From the NCBI GenBank assembly GCA_034008185.1, contig CM067082.1:9470984-9534983 (forward strand): 64,000 nt of DNA. Reading direction: 5' to 3'. This stretch comes from Gorsachius magnificus. Taxonomy: Eukaryota; Chordata; Aves; Pelecaniformes; Ardeidae. Shown here in pieces: positions 37,201 to 44,835 of this stretch. Numbering within the stretch: the first letter of the stretch is position 1; each line of letters starts with the position of its first letter. The notes below the pieces were generated by a model. The model saw nothing but the letters and a program-made list of their open reading frames with translations, did no database searches and was not told where the DNA came from. Made by a program: the position numbers and the translations under genes.

Positions 37201-38908
37201 AAAAAGGTTTTCCAGATTATTAAAGCAGAGTGCTTCTCTGATCATTTTCCATTCAGTAAAATGAGCAAATAATTCCTGTAGCACAATAAAAATCTAATGG
37301 CACAGGGCTGAAAGATGTGGCTAATGTGATGGCTGACTCTTCTGCTAGTCATGCTTTCCTTGGCACTAGCAAAGGAGGAGGAATCCTCCCATAAATCCCT
37401 CTGCATCTCTCCTCCAGTGGGGCAGAGATCCTGCATGTGGATGTGGGCTGGGTTGTCTGCTCAGACCCCATAGAACATTGATGGAGAAGTACTGGCAGAA
37501 TTTGGAAGCTCTTTGGCAAAACTCTGACTTTCTATTAACAATTAAAGATGGAGATTTTCAATTACAAATTTTTTAATATGATTTATTTACATATTTTCAC
37601 TACCTATGTTGTCATCAAAGAAAAGCATTCTTTCATTCACTGACTTTGGTACTTTTTTGTTTGTTCCAGTCCTATTGAGCCTTTCTGATGTCCTGGGTAA
37701 ACATGGTTTTCTCACACCTTTGAAGAGTGACACACTGTCTTTTGTAACGCTAAGCTTGGAACTTTGACCCAAAGTAGCACTCAATATAAAATTAAAATTA
37801 GTATGAAAACATATGAATGGTGTTGGAATTTGCAGAAATTAGAACATTATTGTACAATTAAATTTCCATTTTGACATTTTTCATGTAAACAGTTCCAAAC
37901 GACTTGTTTTCAAGATATGGATTTTTTCCATTTAATTGTTGAGCTCCTCTATTAGAAAAGAACAGTGGCTTTAAACGCTACAAGACAGAAAGTGTAAGAA
38001 TATTTCAAATCTTTGATCATCATGTGATGTGGATAGGTTGCCTTAATGAGTGGCCTGTACACATTTCTAAGTGTGATCTAAAAGAGTATCTTTAACAGCA
38101 ATAGAATCTGGAAATTCTGTTATAATTCTGACCTTTCTTATACTTCCATTTAATTTTTTTTTTCATAATACAAACACAGTGAGGATTCGTTTTTCCAAGA
38201 CCTAAGAATTGCCTCATAAAAGCAAATAAATTGATACAATTACATTTTCTCTCTAAATAAAACTATTTCTGCTTTCCAAAGATGGATGTCACATAGGAAT
38301 TAATAGCTAGTGTGAAGGAACATTGTTAAAAATGAACAGAAAGAAAAAAGAATGAAAAAACAATTAGATTTAAAACCCCCTGTCTTACATCAAAAGTCAA
38401 CCGTTTGTAATGTGATACCAGCAATCACCATATTCTGATATAAAGCAAATTATAGATGTCAAAAAATTGACTTTTGACATTTGTAGGCTAAGGATTCTTT
38501 TGTAAAAAAATTTAGAGATTTTTTAGCACTTTTCTGTGTTTACGATGAGTTTTCTATAACAGTCAATTTTCACTCAGTAAGAACTCTTAATCTCAGTTTA
38601 ATTGGACTCAGTAACAACTCTCACATTTAAGTCAACAGGTTTATAAACAGCCACCCAATTTAGTTCTGTTATGTTTGACATTGAAATTAAGTTTTTTCCT
38701 TTTGTTTTCCTCTTGTTTCAGGAGTGTACAAGTTGAGAAATTAGAAGTGGATCCCAGTAAATATTCATTCCCTGATGTGACAAAGATAATTCAAGAAAAG
38801 GAACGAATTGGACAGGGACCTATTAGCCTACAAGCAGAGAAGATTACAGTGACTAAGAACAGCTATGTTGATTTTGAAAATAATGAAGATGTTCCTCCCT
38901 TAATTTGA
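1245..38908 (+). CDS. DNAAF11: DNAAF11 (LRRC6), dynein axonemal assembly factor 11, 12 coding exons
   Basis: Coding segments: 1245-1254, 4711-4875, 7750-7827, 9698-9870, 10883-11082, 12227-12412 (or from 12212), 15394-15471, 18074-18139, 19671-19740, 20582-20677, 27808-27893, 38722-38908. All junctions are GT-AG and phases match, giving 1395 nt, 464 residues plus TGA. I recognised it by close match to remembered human LRRC6, for example [13 protein letters not shown], [34 protein letters not shown] and KLEVDPSK blocks. Leucine-rich repeats span about residues 22-115 with a cap to about 160, then a charged Lys/Glu-rich helix (about 160-205), a CS/p23-like domain (about 281-374) and a tail ending VPPLI. 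In the known family the protein acts in the cytoplasm of multiciliated cells and sperm precursors with HSP90/R2TP co-chaperones and ZMYND10 to assemble outer and inner dynein arms; human loss causes primary ciliary dyskinesia. The ATG has purine at -3 and G at +4. Confidence 0.96.
1672..1867 (+). mobile_element. CR1 LINE 3' end fragment
   Basis: About 195 bp of CR1 tail: GTGAAACACTGGAACACTGG, then the region ending CTGGAAACATTCAAGGCCAG, GTTGGACTAGATGACCTCTA, CCCTTCCAACCCAAAACATT and CTATGATT. Very short and 5'-truncated, in the sense strand of DNAAF11 intron 1. Confidence 0.9.
2242..2531 (-). other. Coding-like block, unidentified (antisense in intron 1)
   Basis: An open minus-strand frame reading [60 protein letters not shown] and on to a stop at 2242. 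The composition is protein-like (acidic and hydrophilic with alternating helices), and a possible donor CCACAG|GTATAT falls inside. No family recognised. It could be a gene remnant, a terminal exon or chance. Confidence 0.25.
2821..2912 (-). other. Coding-like exon candidate, unidentified (antisense)
   Basis: On the minus strand a good acceptor (TTTTATTACAG) ends at 2913. The phase-1 frame then reads [20 protein letters not shown] and stops about 9 codons later at 2821. The amphipathic helix looks like real protein. A second frame through the same bases is also open, to 2751. Family unknown. Confidence 0.3.
3496..3651 (-). other. Coding-like exon candidate, 52 codons, unidentified (antisense)
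   Basis: On the minus strand, acceptor CTGCTTTGTCTCAG ends at 3652 and a donor GAG|GTGAAA follows 3496. The block is exactly 156 nt, phase 0 to phase 0, and reads [52 protein letters not shown]. Composition and splice signals both suggest a former or present exon of a minus-strand gene. I could not name the family. With the block at 2821-2912 the phases do not join directly, so an intervening exon or decay must be assumed. Confidence 0.35.
4711..4875 (+). CDS. DNAAF11: DNAAF11 exon 2 (first leucine-rich repeats)
   Basis: Acceptor TTTCTTTCAG ends at 4710 and donor GTAAGT starts at 4876. It encodes residues 4-59, including [14 protein letters not shown] and [11 protein letters not shown], the first two leucine-rich repeat units. 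Phase 1 in and phase 1 out; the last codon G|AA is completed in exon 3. Confidence 0.97.
7750..7827 (+). CDS. DNAAF11: DNAAF11 exon 3 (leucine-rich repeat)
   Basis: Acceptor TTGTTACAG ends at 7749 and donor GTCAGA starts at 7828. The 78-nt exon encodes residues 59-85: [18 protein letters not shown] then IERIENLEG, a third leucine-rich repeat close to the human segment. The exon is symmetrical (phase 1-1), so skipping would remove 26 residues in frame. Confidence 0.96.
8534..8592. repeat. (GTTTT)n-like simple repeat
   Basis: Interrupted run of GTTTG, GTTTT and GGTTTTG units in intron 3. Confidence 0.85.
9609..9653. repeat. TG-rich microsatellite
   Basis: Interrupted (TG)n with ATG and CATG breaks, ending 45 bp before exon 4 and so close to its branch-point region. 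Confidence 0.85.
9698..9870 (+). CDS. DNAAF11: DNAAF11 exon 4 (leucine-rich repeats 4-5)
   Basis: Acceptor TTTTTTTCAAACAG ends at 9697 and donor GTAAGA starts at 9871. It encodes residues 85-142 with [16 protein letters not shown] and [13 protein letters not shown], then [10 protein letters not shown]. The family pattern LxxLxLxxNxI is clear in both repeats, and the NPC-type ending introduces the LRR cap. Confidence 0.97.
10883..11082 (+). CDS. DNAAF11: DNAAF11 exon 5 (LRR cap and charged helix)
   Basis: Acceptor CCCTTTGTGAAG ends at 10882 and donor GTAACA starts at 11083. It encodes residues 143-209: [19 protein letters not shown], then a Lys/Glu/Arg-rich helix with [19 protein letters not shown]. 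The first residue is Cys where I recall Trp in human (QLKWLDG). The Asp two residues later, the site of the human D146H disease allele as I remember it, is kept. A run of nine A (11045-11053) lies inside the Lys stretch. Confidence 0.95.
12227..12412 (+). CDS. DNAAF11: DNAAF11 exon 6 (acidic linker, TPESRLET block)
   Basis: Donor GTATGT starts at 12413. It encodes residues 209-271: [12 protein letters not shown], an acidic stretch [12 protein letters not shown], then [18 protein letters not shown], matching human [17 protein letters not shown]. The start is uncertain. GTGTAG ends at 12226, but ATATTCAG ends at 12211; the second is also in frame, would add VILCS, and comes first for a scanning spliceosome. 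Neither version carries a residue that clearly matches human Trp210. Confidence 0.9.
15394..15471 (+). CDS. DNAAF11: DNAAF11 exon 7 (start of CS-like domain)
   Basis: Acceptor TTTTGTTAAG ends at 15393 and donor GTATGT starts at 15472. The correct frame reads [18 protein letters not shown] then VLNVNVP, aligning with human [23 protein letters not shown]. The other frame through this exon is also open for 96 codons but is not conserved. Phase 2 in and out. Confidence 0.95.
   Translation, partial: GIKKEREASLDIGHCRRKGSERECA
18074..18139 (+). CDS. DNAAF11: DNAAF11 exon 8 (CS-like domain)
   Basis: Acceptor TCTTTATTAG ends at 18073 and donor GTCAGA starts at 18140. The 66-nt exon encodes residues 297-319, [21 protein letters not shown], matching human [17 protein letters not shown]. 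It forms beta strands of the p23/CS-like fold. Phase 2 in and out, so it could be skipped in frame. Confidence 0.96.
19671..19740 (+). CDS. DNAAF11: DNAAF11 exon 9 (CS-like domain)
   Basis: Acceptor TATTCTGAAG ends at 19670 and donor GTTAGT starts at 19741. It encodes residues 319-342, [20 protein letters not shown] then KGK, nearly the human sequence [21 protein letters not shown]. Highly conserved core of the CS-like domain. Confidence 0.97.
20112..20132. repeat. Perfect inverted repeat, 10-bp arms
   Basis: Arms AAGGGCATTT and AAATGCCCTT flank a single central A in intron 9. Confidence 0.9.
20582..20677 (+). CDS. DNAAF11: DNAAF11 exon 10 (end of CS-like domain)
   Basis: Acceptor TTTTCTCATAG ends at 20581 and donor GTACGT starts at 20678. 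It encodes residues 343-374: [20 protein letters not shown] then [12 protein letters not shown], almost identical to the human protein. The exon ends exactly on a codon (phase 0). Confidence 0.97.
22315..22336. repeat. Short hairpin, 10-bp stem and 2-nt loop
   Basis: TCTTGGTGCT, then CT, then AGCACCAAGA. The tight loop makes it cruciform-like rather than a good RNA hairpin. Confidence 0.85.
23410..24087 (+). mobile_element. CR1 LINE 3' fragment
   Basis: Contains the CR1 blocks CTGCATTAGGAGTATTGCCA, GTACTGTGTCCAGTGCTGGG, GACACAAAGATGATGAAGGG and AACATCAGGAAACACTTTTT, then GACCAGATGACCTCCACAGG and the tail TGTTCTGTGAGTCTGTGA. Frames are broken by many stops. Same subfamily as the inverted copy at 43064-43569. 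Confidence 0.92.
25831..26031 (-). mobile_element. Ancient amniote CR1-like relic
   Basis: Diverged sequence starting TCATAGAATCAC, then TAGTCCATCTTCCTGTATGT, CACAGGC, CTGAGCCCAAAG and CTAAGAGATGGATAGTC. This order matches the reverse complement of old reptile and bird CR1 3' ends as I remember them. No frame is kept. Confidence 0.55.
26270..26317 (+). other. Candidate in-frame cassette exon of DNAAF11
   Basis: An acceptor (CCTTTTCTATTGATTGCAG) and donor (GTAAGG) bracket exactly 48 nt, a multiple of three, lying between exon 10 (ends phase 0) and exon 11 (starts phase 0). It reads [16 protein letters not shown] with no stop. The human protein has no such insert as I recall, so it would be optional or a chance match. 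Confidence 0.3.
26993..27516 (-). mobile_element. Solo LTR of an avian endogenous retrovirus (ERVL-type), with TSD
   Basis: On the minus strand it begins TGTGCTGGTTTTGGCTGAG at 27516, has a TATA-like CATAAAAAGC (27233-27242) and an ATTAAA poly(A) signal (27045-27050), and ends at 26993 with TTAAACCACA. The direct repeat GTACT sits immediately outside both ends (26988-26992 and 27517-27521). No internal gag, pol or env sequence, so it is a solo LTR. It resembles a common LTR of non-galliform birds, but about 100 bp of the usual U5 end seems missing near 27005-27015. Confidence 0.88.
27541..27606. repeat. AT-rich simple repeat
   Basis: (TA)n and TATATTTAAATA-like sequence with a short TGTGTG core, just beyond the LTR. 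Confidence 0.8.
27808..27893 (+). CDS. DNAAF11: DNAAF11 exon 11 (variable linker)
   Basis: Acceptor TATTTTTATTTTAG ends at 27807 and donor GTAATT starts at 27894. It encodes residues 375-403, [20 protein letters not shown] then TTLQKNAR. This part is poorly conserved in sequence, but its length up to the [10 protein letters not shown] motif equals what I recall for human. It sits 291 bp after the solo LTR in intron 10. Confidence 0.9.
28873..29408 (+). mobile_element. CR1 LINE fragment with internal deletion
   Basis: The first part is CR1 ORF2 reverse transcriptase: [48 protein letters not shown], then [20 protein letters not shown] and CKASDTVLH. At about 29240 it jumps to the 3' end (GGTAGATGCTCCATCCCTGG onward, ending CTACTCTATGATGCTG and TGATTCT). 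Compared with the copy at 34743-36975, about 1 kb in between is missing. Confidence 0.9.
32423..32446. repeat. 24-bp perfect palindrome
   Basis: Each 12-bp half (TCCCTAATGTTT and its exact complement) meets at the PmeI-type core GTTTAAAC. No matching element around it was recognised. Confidence 0.95.
34743..36975 (-). mobile_element. CR1 LINE, about 2.2 kb, the longest copy in the window
   Basis: On the minus strand it runs from the linker upstream of the reverse transcriptase ([13 protein letters not shown], [31 protein letters not shown]) through the reverse transcriptase ([40 protein letters not shown]) to the C-terminal part and the 3' tail at 34743. The catalytic FADD box reads SADD ([11 protein letters not shown]). 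Several frameshifts and stops make it inactive. The 5' end is truncated. Confidence 0.92.
38722..38908 (+). CDS. DNAAF11: DNAAF11 exon 12 (C-terminus and stop)
   Basis: Acceptor CTCTTGTTTCAG ends at 38721; the stop TGA is at 38906-38908. It encodes residues 403-464: [20 protein letters not shown], a variable stretch, then [14 protein letters not shown]. The motifs VDPSK, SFPDV and the terminal VPPLI are shared with human. Intron 11 before it is nearly 11 kb, the longest in the gene. Confidence 0.97.
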
Positions 38909-39100
38909 AACATTCTTAAATAGTCCCTCTATATGTTGTGTTTATGCTTGAGTTGTTTTCATGACCTTATGTGTAAAGTAAGTAGAAAATAGTTGAAGTT
39001 GGAAATACTATTACAGTTCTTATCATGAACTTTGTTATGCTTGTGTTTTCTGCTGTGTTTTCTGCTAGTATATTGCTATATAAATTCTTTTTTTTTCTAG
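38909..39100 (+). other. DNAAF11: Probable DNAAF11 3' UTR with weak poly(A) signal
   Basis: AT-rich sequence follows the stop. No AATAAA is seen close by. A TATAAA variant at 39079-39084, followed by a T-rich and GT-containing stretch (TTCTTTTTTTTTCTAGGTTG), could serve as the cleavage signal. The true 3' end could be further downstream. Confidence 0.4.
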
Positions 39101-42100
39101 GTTGTTTACTTAGTCACAAATCAGAATGGGAGTCATATAAGTCAGACATTGTCATTTCTTAAAAGAATTTACTGTCTTGCTGAAAGATGACATATTACTG
39201 TAGAAAAAGAGAAAAGGAAGGAAGAAAGCACTTTTGACAAGATTTATGATTATCCTGACTAAACTGAAGATAGCAAAAATCTCTATATACTCCTCAGTGT
39301 TTTCTTTTTCATGAGGATAACAGTGAAAGAAAACAATGTATTCTGGGAGTGAGAGACAGTGCTGTAACCTACCATACATCAGTGAATTTTCCAGCATAAG
39401 GCAGAACTCCTGGATTCTGGAGCTGGTATAACAATGCCACTCCTTGAAGACTTTGAGCGAGAATAATGCTGAACACAGTCTCTCAGATGTGGCATCATGG
39501 GGAAGCTGGGAGAAATCAGCCAGACCATTCTTGTTCCTGTTCATGCAGCTGCTCTAAACTCTTCCATTTTTTTCAGGGTCCCCTAAAAATATCAAGGCTA
39601 ATTTTTAGCTGTTGGATGAAATAAGGCTGAGCAGCTGTAATGGGATGAGCTGCTCCTTCCCCACCCTCCAGCCCTTTTTTAGCAACTAGAAACTCCATTA
39701 TCGTATTTTTTTCCCCTCAGCTTCTGGATTGTCCTATGAATGAAACAGGCAGCATCAAAGAACAAATGTATACTGGGTTACATTAGAAAATTATTGCAAT
39801 TTGACAAGACCAAATTTCTTTTATTTTTCCTTTTTTCCTGTGAAAACAAGGCTTGTATCATTCTTATCTCAGCTCTGCTTTGGAATGCCATTTTGGCTAT
39901 TTTCACTCTATCTGATAGAAGAGCAAGGTCAAAGAAATACTCAGCTCCTCTAAATTTAGTGAAAACTGTCACTGAGTAGTAAAAGGATTCTCTTGATGCA
40001 ACTGCTATTTGGAAGAGAGAACTCAGCCATTACCTATTCTGGCAGTATTCACTCAGCTAATCAACAAGTTGGTAAATGAACTCCTTGTGCCTATGTGGTG
40101 GTTAAAGAAAGTTGGAGTCATGCCGGTAGGGCTCTGGGAACCTGGGGGAAAGCTGAGGAGATTGTGGGAGGTATTTAGGAAATATGGTTAGACCTTGAGT
40201 TACTATGGAAGCAAAAGGTGAATATTGAGAAGACAGTGGAATTTTGAAGAGGGAGGGTCACTGATTGGGTGGCTGTTGAAATGAGGAATATGTAGGGGAC
40301 ATAGGACATAAAACCATAGGAAATCAAGCCTGGTTAGCTCTGTTGCCTACAAAACAGTTGATGTAATGATATGTATGTGCTTGAACTCTCTGTAGTAAAA
40401 AAGGATGCCTTTGGATTTTTACCAAATTTAAGGCCACTGTTATTTCAAAAACCAAAGAGAAACTCCAAGAAAAAGCAAATTGAGTGACCTACATTGCCTT
40501 GCTAATGAATTTCAAACTGTTTCTCTGTAAAGGAAGACTTCATTTGGTCCTGCAGAAAGAAAATGCTTCTGATTCAAACCAGCTTTTGCTTCTAGCTAAA
40601 AGGAATAGAGAAAGAAAATTCAACTCATGAAGAATCAAAGAATATCTTGTGGTTACATCTTGTTTTCATCCTTAAGGTAGAAAATTAATAAGCTGCACTT
40701 ACAACCGAACCACTACGACACCACTTAAAATACATTGTTTAAGTAGCAATCTATGTTCAGATAGTGCCCATAATATCCCTCAGCACATAGTCAAGTTCAT
40801 GGCCCATTCTTTGAAAGTGCTGTTTCCCTAATTGTGAAAAACATCATGCAAAAAACTCAGCAGTTAGAAAGAAAACATTGCTATTGAATTCTGGGATTTT
40901 TAGCCTCTCTAAAGTGCTTTATGATTCTCCACAGATGTTTAATGTAAGATAAAGACAAATAGTCTTTCTTAAAGTGCACTGAAGAGAAGCAGAATATATC
41001 CATCAACTTAGGCTGAAGCGTTGAACTGATGCATTTTCTTTGGTTGCAATTTGAAATAGATATAGGATAAAAAAATGAAGTTTCATACTAATGCTGCATA
41101 TATTGAGAGATGAAAAGAAAATGTATATATCACAAAGACATAAACCAAAGTTGAATTTGGGCATTATCTGATCTACTGTAGTATCATTTTGGATTTTTCT
41201 TTTCCCATCTTGTTTACTGACTTGATTTTTCCAATTCCAGAGTAAATTCTTCCATGATATAAGCTTCTCAGCCCTGAAATCTACTTAATCAGCTCGACTC
41301 TGCTAAATGGAGTATAAAAACATCAGCTTATTTTACAATATACACCTAGTCGCTATAAATTCCTAATTGGGACGACTAACTGTGAGACAAATAGTATTAT
41401 GTTATGTTTTACCTCTTATACGCCCATAAGGATGAGTATGGATCGTTTTCTGAGTTGCACATCAAAACATCTACATTTGAGATTGTACCATGTCCATGCC
41501 CAGGCACTGGCAGCATGGGGGCTGCAGAGAGGCCCCTGAGGGGAGAGGCTGGGACTGCCCCGTGCCAGATACAGTTGGTCCCAGCTGGCCAGGCTGGGGG
41601 CGCTGGGGGCAAAACTGGGGCCAAAGGCAGCCCAGGCCGAGGAGGAGGAAGACAAGGAGGGAGCAGCAGCAGAGGGAGCCTGGATAGATAATGCTCTGTT
41701 TTGGGGAAAAAAAAAAAAAAGCTGTCTTGAGCTGGAAATGTCACAGGAAAATTAATAGCAGGTGCCAAAATATACTTGGAACTACTCAAGAAAGCGTATC
41801 ACATGGTACCATAATCTCAGGATCCAGTCTGAAAATGGAGTATATTCTAAGAATCAGCTTCAATAAAATTCCATATGTGTGTATGGGCTGTGGAGAATAC
41901 AAGCAGAGGTTGATCACAGAGGAACAAGATCACAAGCACAAGATGATAAACACTTTTCACAAAGTATCACTTACTGATCACTAAGGTACTGCAACCTTGA
42001 GAAAGGAAGACATAAGGAGGACAAAGAACATACAGCCAACGTAGATGATGACAAAATGAATAAGAGAGAGTCGCAGCCCCCACAAGAAAAAGGAAGAGCA

Positions 42101-43063
42101 AAGCAGGAAGACTAGCACCGGCATGGTCTCCCCCAGTTAAGGACATGACAGCTGATCCAAGCCACTCTGCAGCTGCAGCAGGTTGCTCCTACCTACAGCA
42201 GGAAAAACGTGCTGCTTTTTGATTTTCCGCTTGCCCCATTCTGCCACTGCGGAGTCAACGATTGCATGTGCAGCATTCTCTCTTACTTTGTACTTGGGTT
42301 AAGTAGATTAACATTTCAGAGACCACTGTGTGCGTGTGTGTGTACCGCGATATTTCACCTCTAGCTACATGACTGGGTGAATTTAAGCAGCATGCAGTGG
42401 CTGGATCTATTCATCATCCAGTAGACAGGAGATGGATGGGGTTAATGACAAATTCTAGCAGTGCTGAGGAAAGAGGATGTACAATGGTTCAGGATAGCCC
42501 TTGGATATACCACAAAATCTTCCCCTTGCTCTAAAACTGGGCAATGTGATGTAAGTTTTGGACTTGCATGGTCAGAACAAGAGAGTTTTTTTGCTTATGC
42601 ACAAGACAGGAGGAGTCTGGTTCCTCCCAGAGCTAAGTTGGTTCAGCTGGGTCAAAAAAAACCCCAAAAGCAGAAGAGAATCTATGCTACTATTACAGTG
42701 TAAAGTTATGCTTCACTAACAATTGCAGCTGTATTGCAGAACAACATGCACCAAAATAGCAAAGCTGGATTTAAAACTGCCTTTTGTCTTACAGTCTTAG
42801 ATGCTCAGTGTGGATATCTGAATATACCCAGTACGGGTAACAGTATTGGACATGAAAAATGTGCTTTCCCACTGCACGTTTCAAATTATAATTCCCATAA
42901 GGGCAGGCTGGTGAGTAGCAAATACATTTCTTACCAGTTAATGTATAGTGAAAGAAAGCTGTAGGGTAGCCTGAACATTAGTCTTTTTCTGAACAGTTGC
43001 TAAAGACCAGGTGCTATCTGTTAAAGCTAAACTGTGTTTGTAACTGTAACTTCACCCAAAGAA
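39101..43063. other. Intergenic, no gene recognised
   Basis: AT-rich and without coding signals, apart from the GC-rich block and poly(A) run at 41497-41720 and a short (TG)n at 42325-42345. Frames of up to 130 codons show no family match. Confidence 0.6.
41497..41720 (+). repeat. GC-rich block ending in A14, possible LTR or retroposed remnant
   Basis: About 200 bp of G+C-rich sequence (for example GGTCCCAGCTGGCCAGGCTG) ends in 14 A residues at 41707-41720. The order of GTCCCAGCTGG, GGCCAAAGGC, ATAGATAATGCTCTG and GGGGAAAA recalls the end of an avian ERV LTR, but the match is loose. A poly(A)-tailed retroposed RNA is the other possibility. No target duplication found by eye. Confidence 0.35.
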
Positions 43064-43569
43064 AATCACAGACTCACAGAATGGTTGAGGTTGGAAGGGA
43101 CCTGTGGAGGTCATCTGGTCCAAACCCCCTGCTCAAGCAAGGCCACCTAGAGCTGGTTGGCCAGGACAATGTCCAGATGGCTTTGGAGTATCTCCAGGGA
43201 CTGGAAACTCCACAGCCTCCATGGACAACCTGTGTTCAAACACCTTCACAGTAAAAAAGTGTTTCCTGATGTTCAGAGGGAACCTCCTGTGTTTCAGTTT
43301 GTGCTCAGTGCCTCTGGTCCTGCCATTGGGCACCACTGACAAAAGCGTGGCTCCATCCTCTTGGCACCCTCCCTTCAGGTATTTGTATGTATTGATAAGA
43401 TCCCCTGGAGCCTTTTCTTCTCTTGGCTGAACAGCCCCAGGTCTCTCAGCCTTTCCCACAGGAGAGATGCTCCAGTCCCTTCATCATCTTTGTGGTCCTT
43501 TGATGGACTCGCTCCAGTATGTTCATGCCTCTCTTGTATGAGGAGCCTAGAAGTGGACACAATACTGAA
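43064..43569 (-). mobile_element. CR1 LINE 3' fragment
   Basis: Reverse-complement CR1 starting AATCACAGACTCACAGAATG, then GGACCTGTGGAGGTCATCTG and on to GAAGTGGACACAATACTGAA. Almost the same sequence as the + copy at 23410-24087, in opposite orientation 19 kb away. Confidence 0.93.
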
Positions 43570-44592
43570 CTTTATGAAACTTGTTGAAGTTTATATGAAC
43601 TTATAAGCTTTATGAATCATACTTTCAGAAGGTAGGATTTAGTGCTAAGCTTTTGACTTGTTTGCCAGGCTCTTTCATTTAAAATATGTCGTTATCAACA
43701 CCATACTCTGCCTGGAGGTAAAATCTATAACACAGCATATAAGACACTGACAGAAATTACTATGATGGCTAGGACCTCAGGTGGACTGCCATGAAGGCCA
43801 CAGTCAGAAGTGAGCTTTAGAAAGACTTGTGGAAGTGAAGTGACAGAGAGAAACAATTGTGTAATAGGGATCAGAAGTATTTGCCTGCAGGGCTAATGCA
43901 GATGTAACACCCTTGTGTGAGGCTTGTTGAAAAGCAGCTTTTCACACAAAGATGTAATAATTACTTTTGTGATTGAAATCTAATCATAGCAGCTGACATT
44001 CATCCACCAACCTAATTATCTGTACTCCCTCTGTAGGGTGAGGAATTTTGTCATGAGCCCAAGCAACCATTGACTTGGATTGAGAAAAGACTTATTTTCA
44101 ACAGCATCTTGTGTTAGTGGGCTAGACAGAGAGGAAGGCCAGAGTGCCAGGTCTCTGGGCACAGAAGACCAGGTAGATACATAGTAAGTGACTGGAGTCA
44201 TGGCACAACCCTTTCCCTTACCCACCAGCACATAGGTCCTTTTAATCAGTGTTTAATTGTAAATTATTTAAGAATAAATGCATTTTTTTCTGTTATAGAG
44301 TCATCTGTAGCATGCTGAAGCTTATTGTTCTCATGCACACTGGCTGAGCAGTACTTAGTATACAACCATCTCCTTCCACTTCTAATGCACCCAGGCAGAG
44401 TAAAAGCTCTGTTGGGAAAGCAACAGAGAAATTTGTAAGGTCATAAGGTATGACATAATTTAGAAAACAGAGCTCGCTCTGACAGTGACAGTTTATGTTT
44501 TACATTTTAAAAAGCAGAAATGATCGATAGCAGCAATAGGGCTGCTGCTGGTTGCACAGTTGTGCACTGGAACTATCTAATAATCAATTGGG
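43570..44592. other. Intergenic, nothing recognised
   Basis: Unique-looking sequence between two CR1 fragments, without gene or repeat signals. Confidence 0.5.
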
Positions 44593-44835
44593 ATCATAGA
44601 ATCATAGAATCACCTCGGTTGGAAAAGACCTTTAAGATCATTGAGTCCAACCGTTAACCTAGCACTGCCATCCCACCACTAAACCATGTCCCTAAGCACC
44701 TCATCTAGCCTTCTTTTAAATACCTCCAGGGATGAGGACTCCACCACCTCCCTGGGCAGCCCATTCCAGAGCCTGACAACCCTTTCGGTGAAGAAGTTTT
44801 TCCTAATGTCTAGCCTAAACCTGCCCTGGCGCAGG
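44593..44835 (-). mobile_element. CR1 LINE 3' end fragment
   Basis: Starts ATCATAGAATCATAGAATCA, then GGTTGGAAAAGACCTTTAAG, CATGTCCCTAAGCACCTCAT and GTCTAGCCTAAACCTGCCCT. Same subfamily as 95-791, 47541-47895 and 60582-61105 (it has the CTTAGGGACATGGTTTA block). Confidence 0.93.

Larger units (their letters stand above)
27894..38721 (+). other. DNAAF11 intron 11
   Basis: The longest intron. It contains CR1 copies at 28873-29408 (+) and 34743-36975 (-) and a 24-bp palindrome at 32423-32446. The stretches 29409-34742 and 36976-38721 are AT-rich with no other recognised element. Confidence 0.8.

Noticed and set aside
39079..39084. TATAAA as a TATA box for a downstream gene
   Set aside because: No start, exon or CpG signal follows; it fits better as a weak DNAAF11 poly(A) signal.
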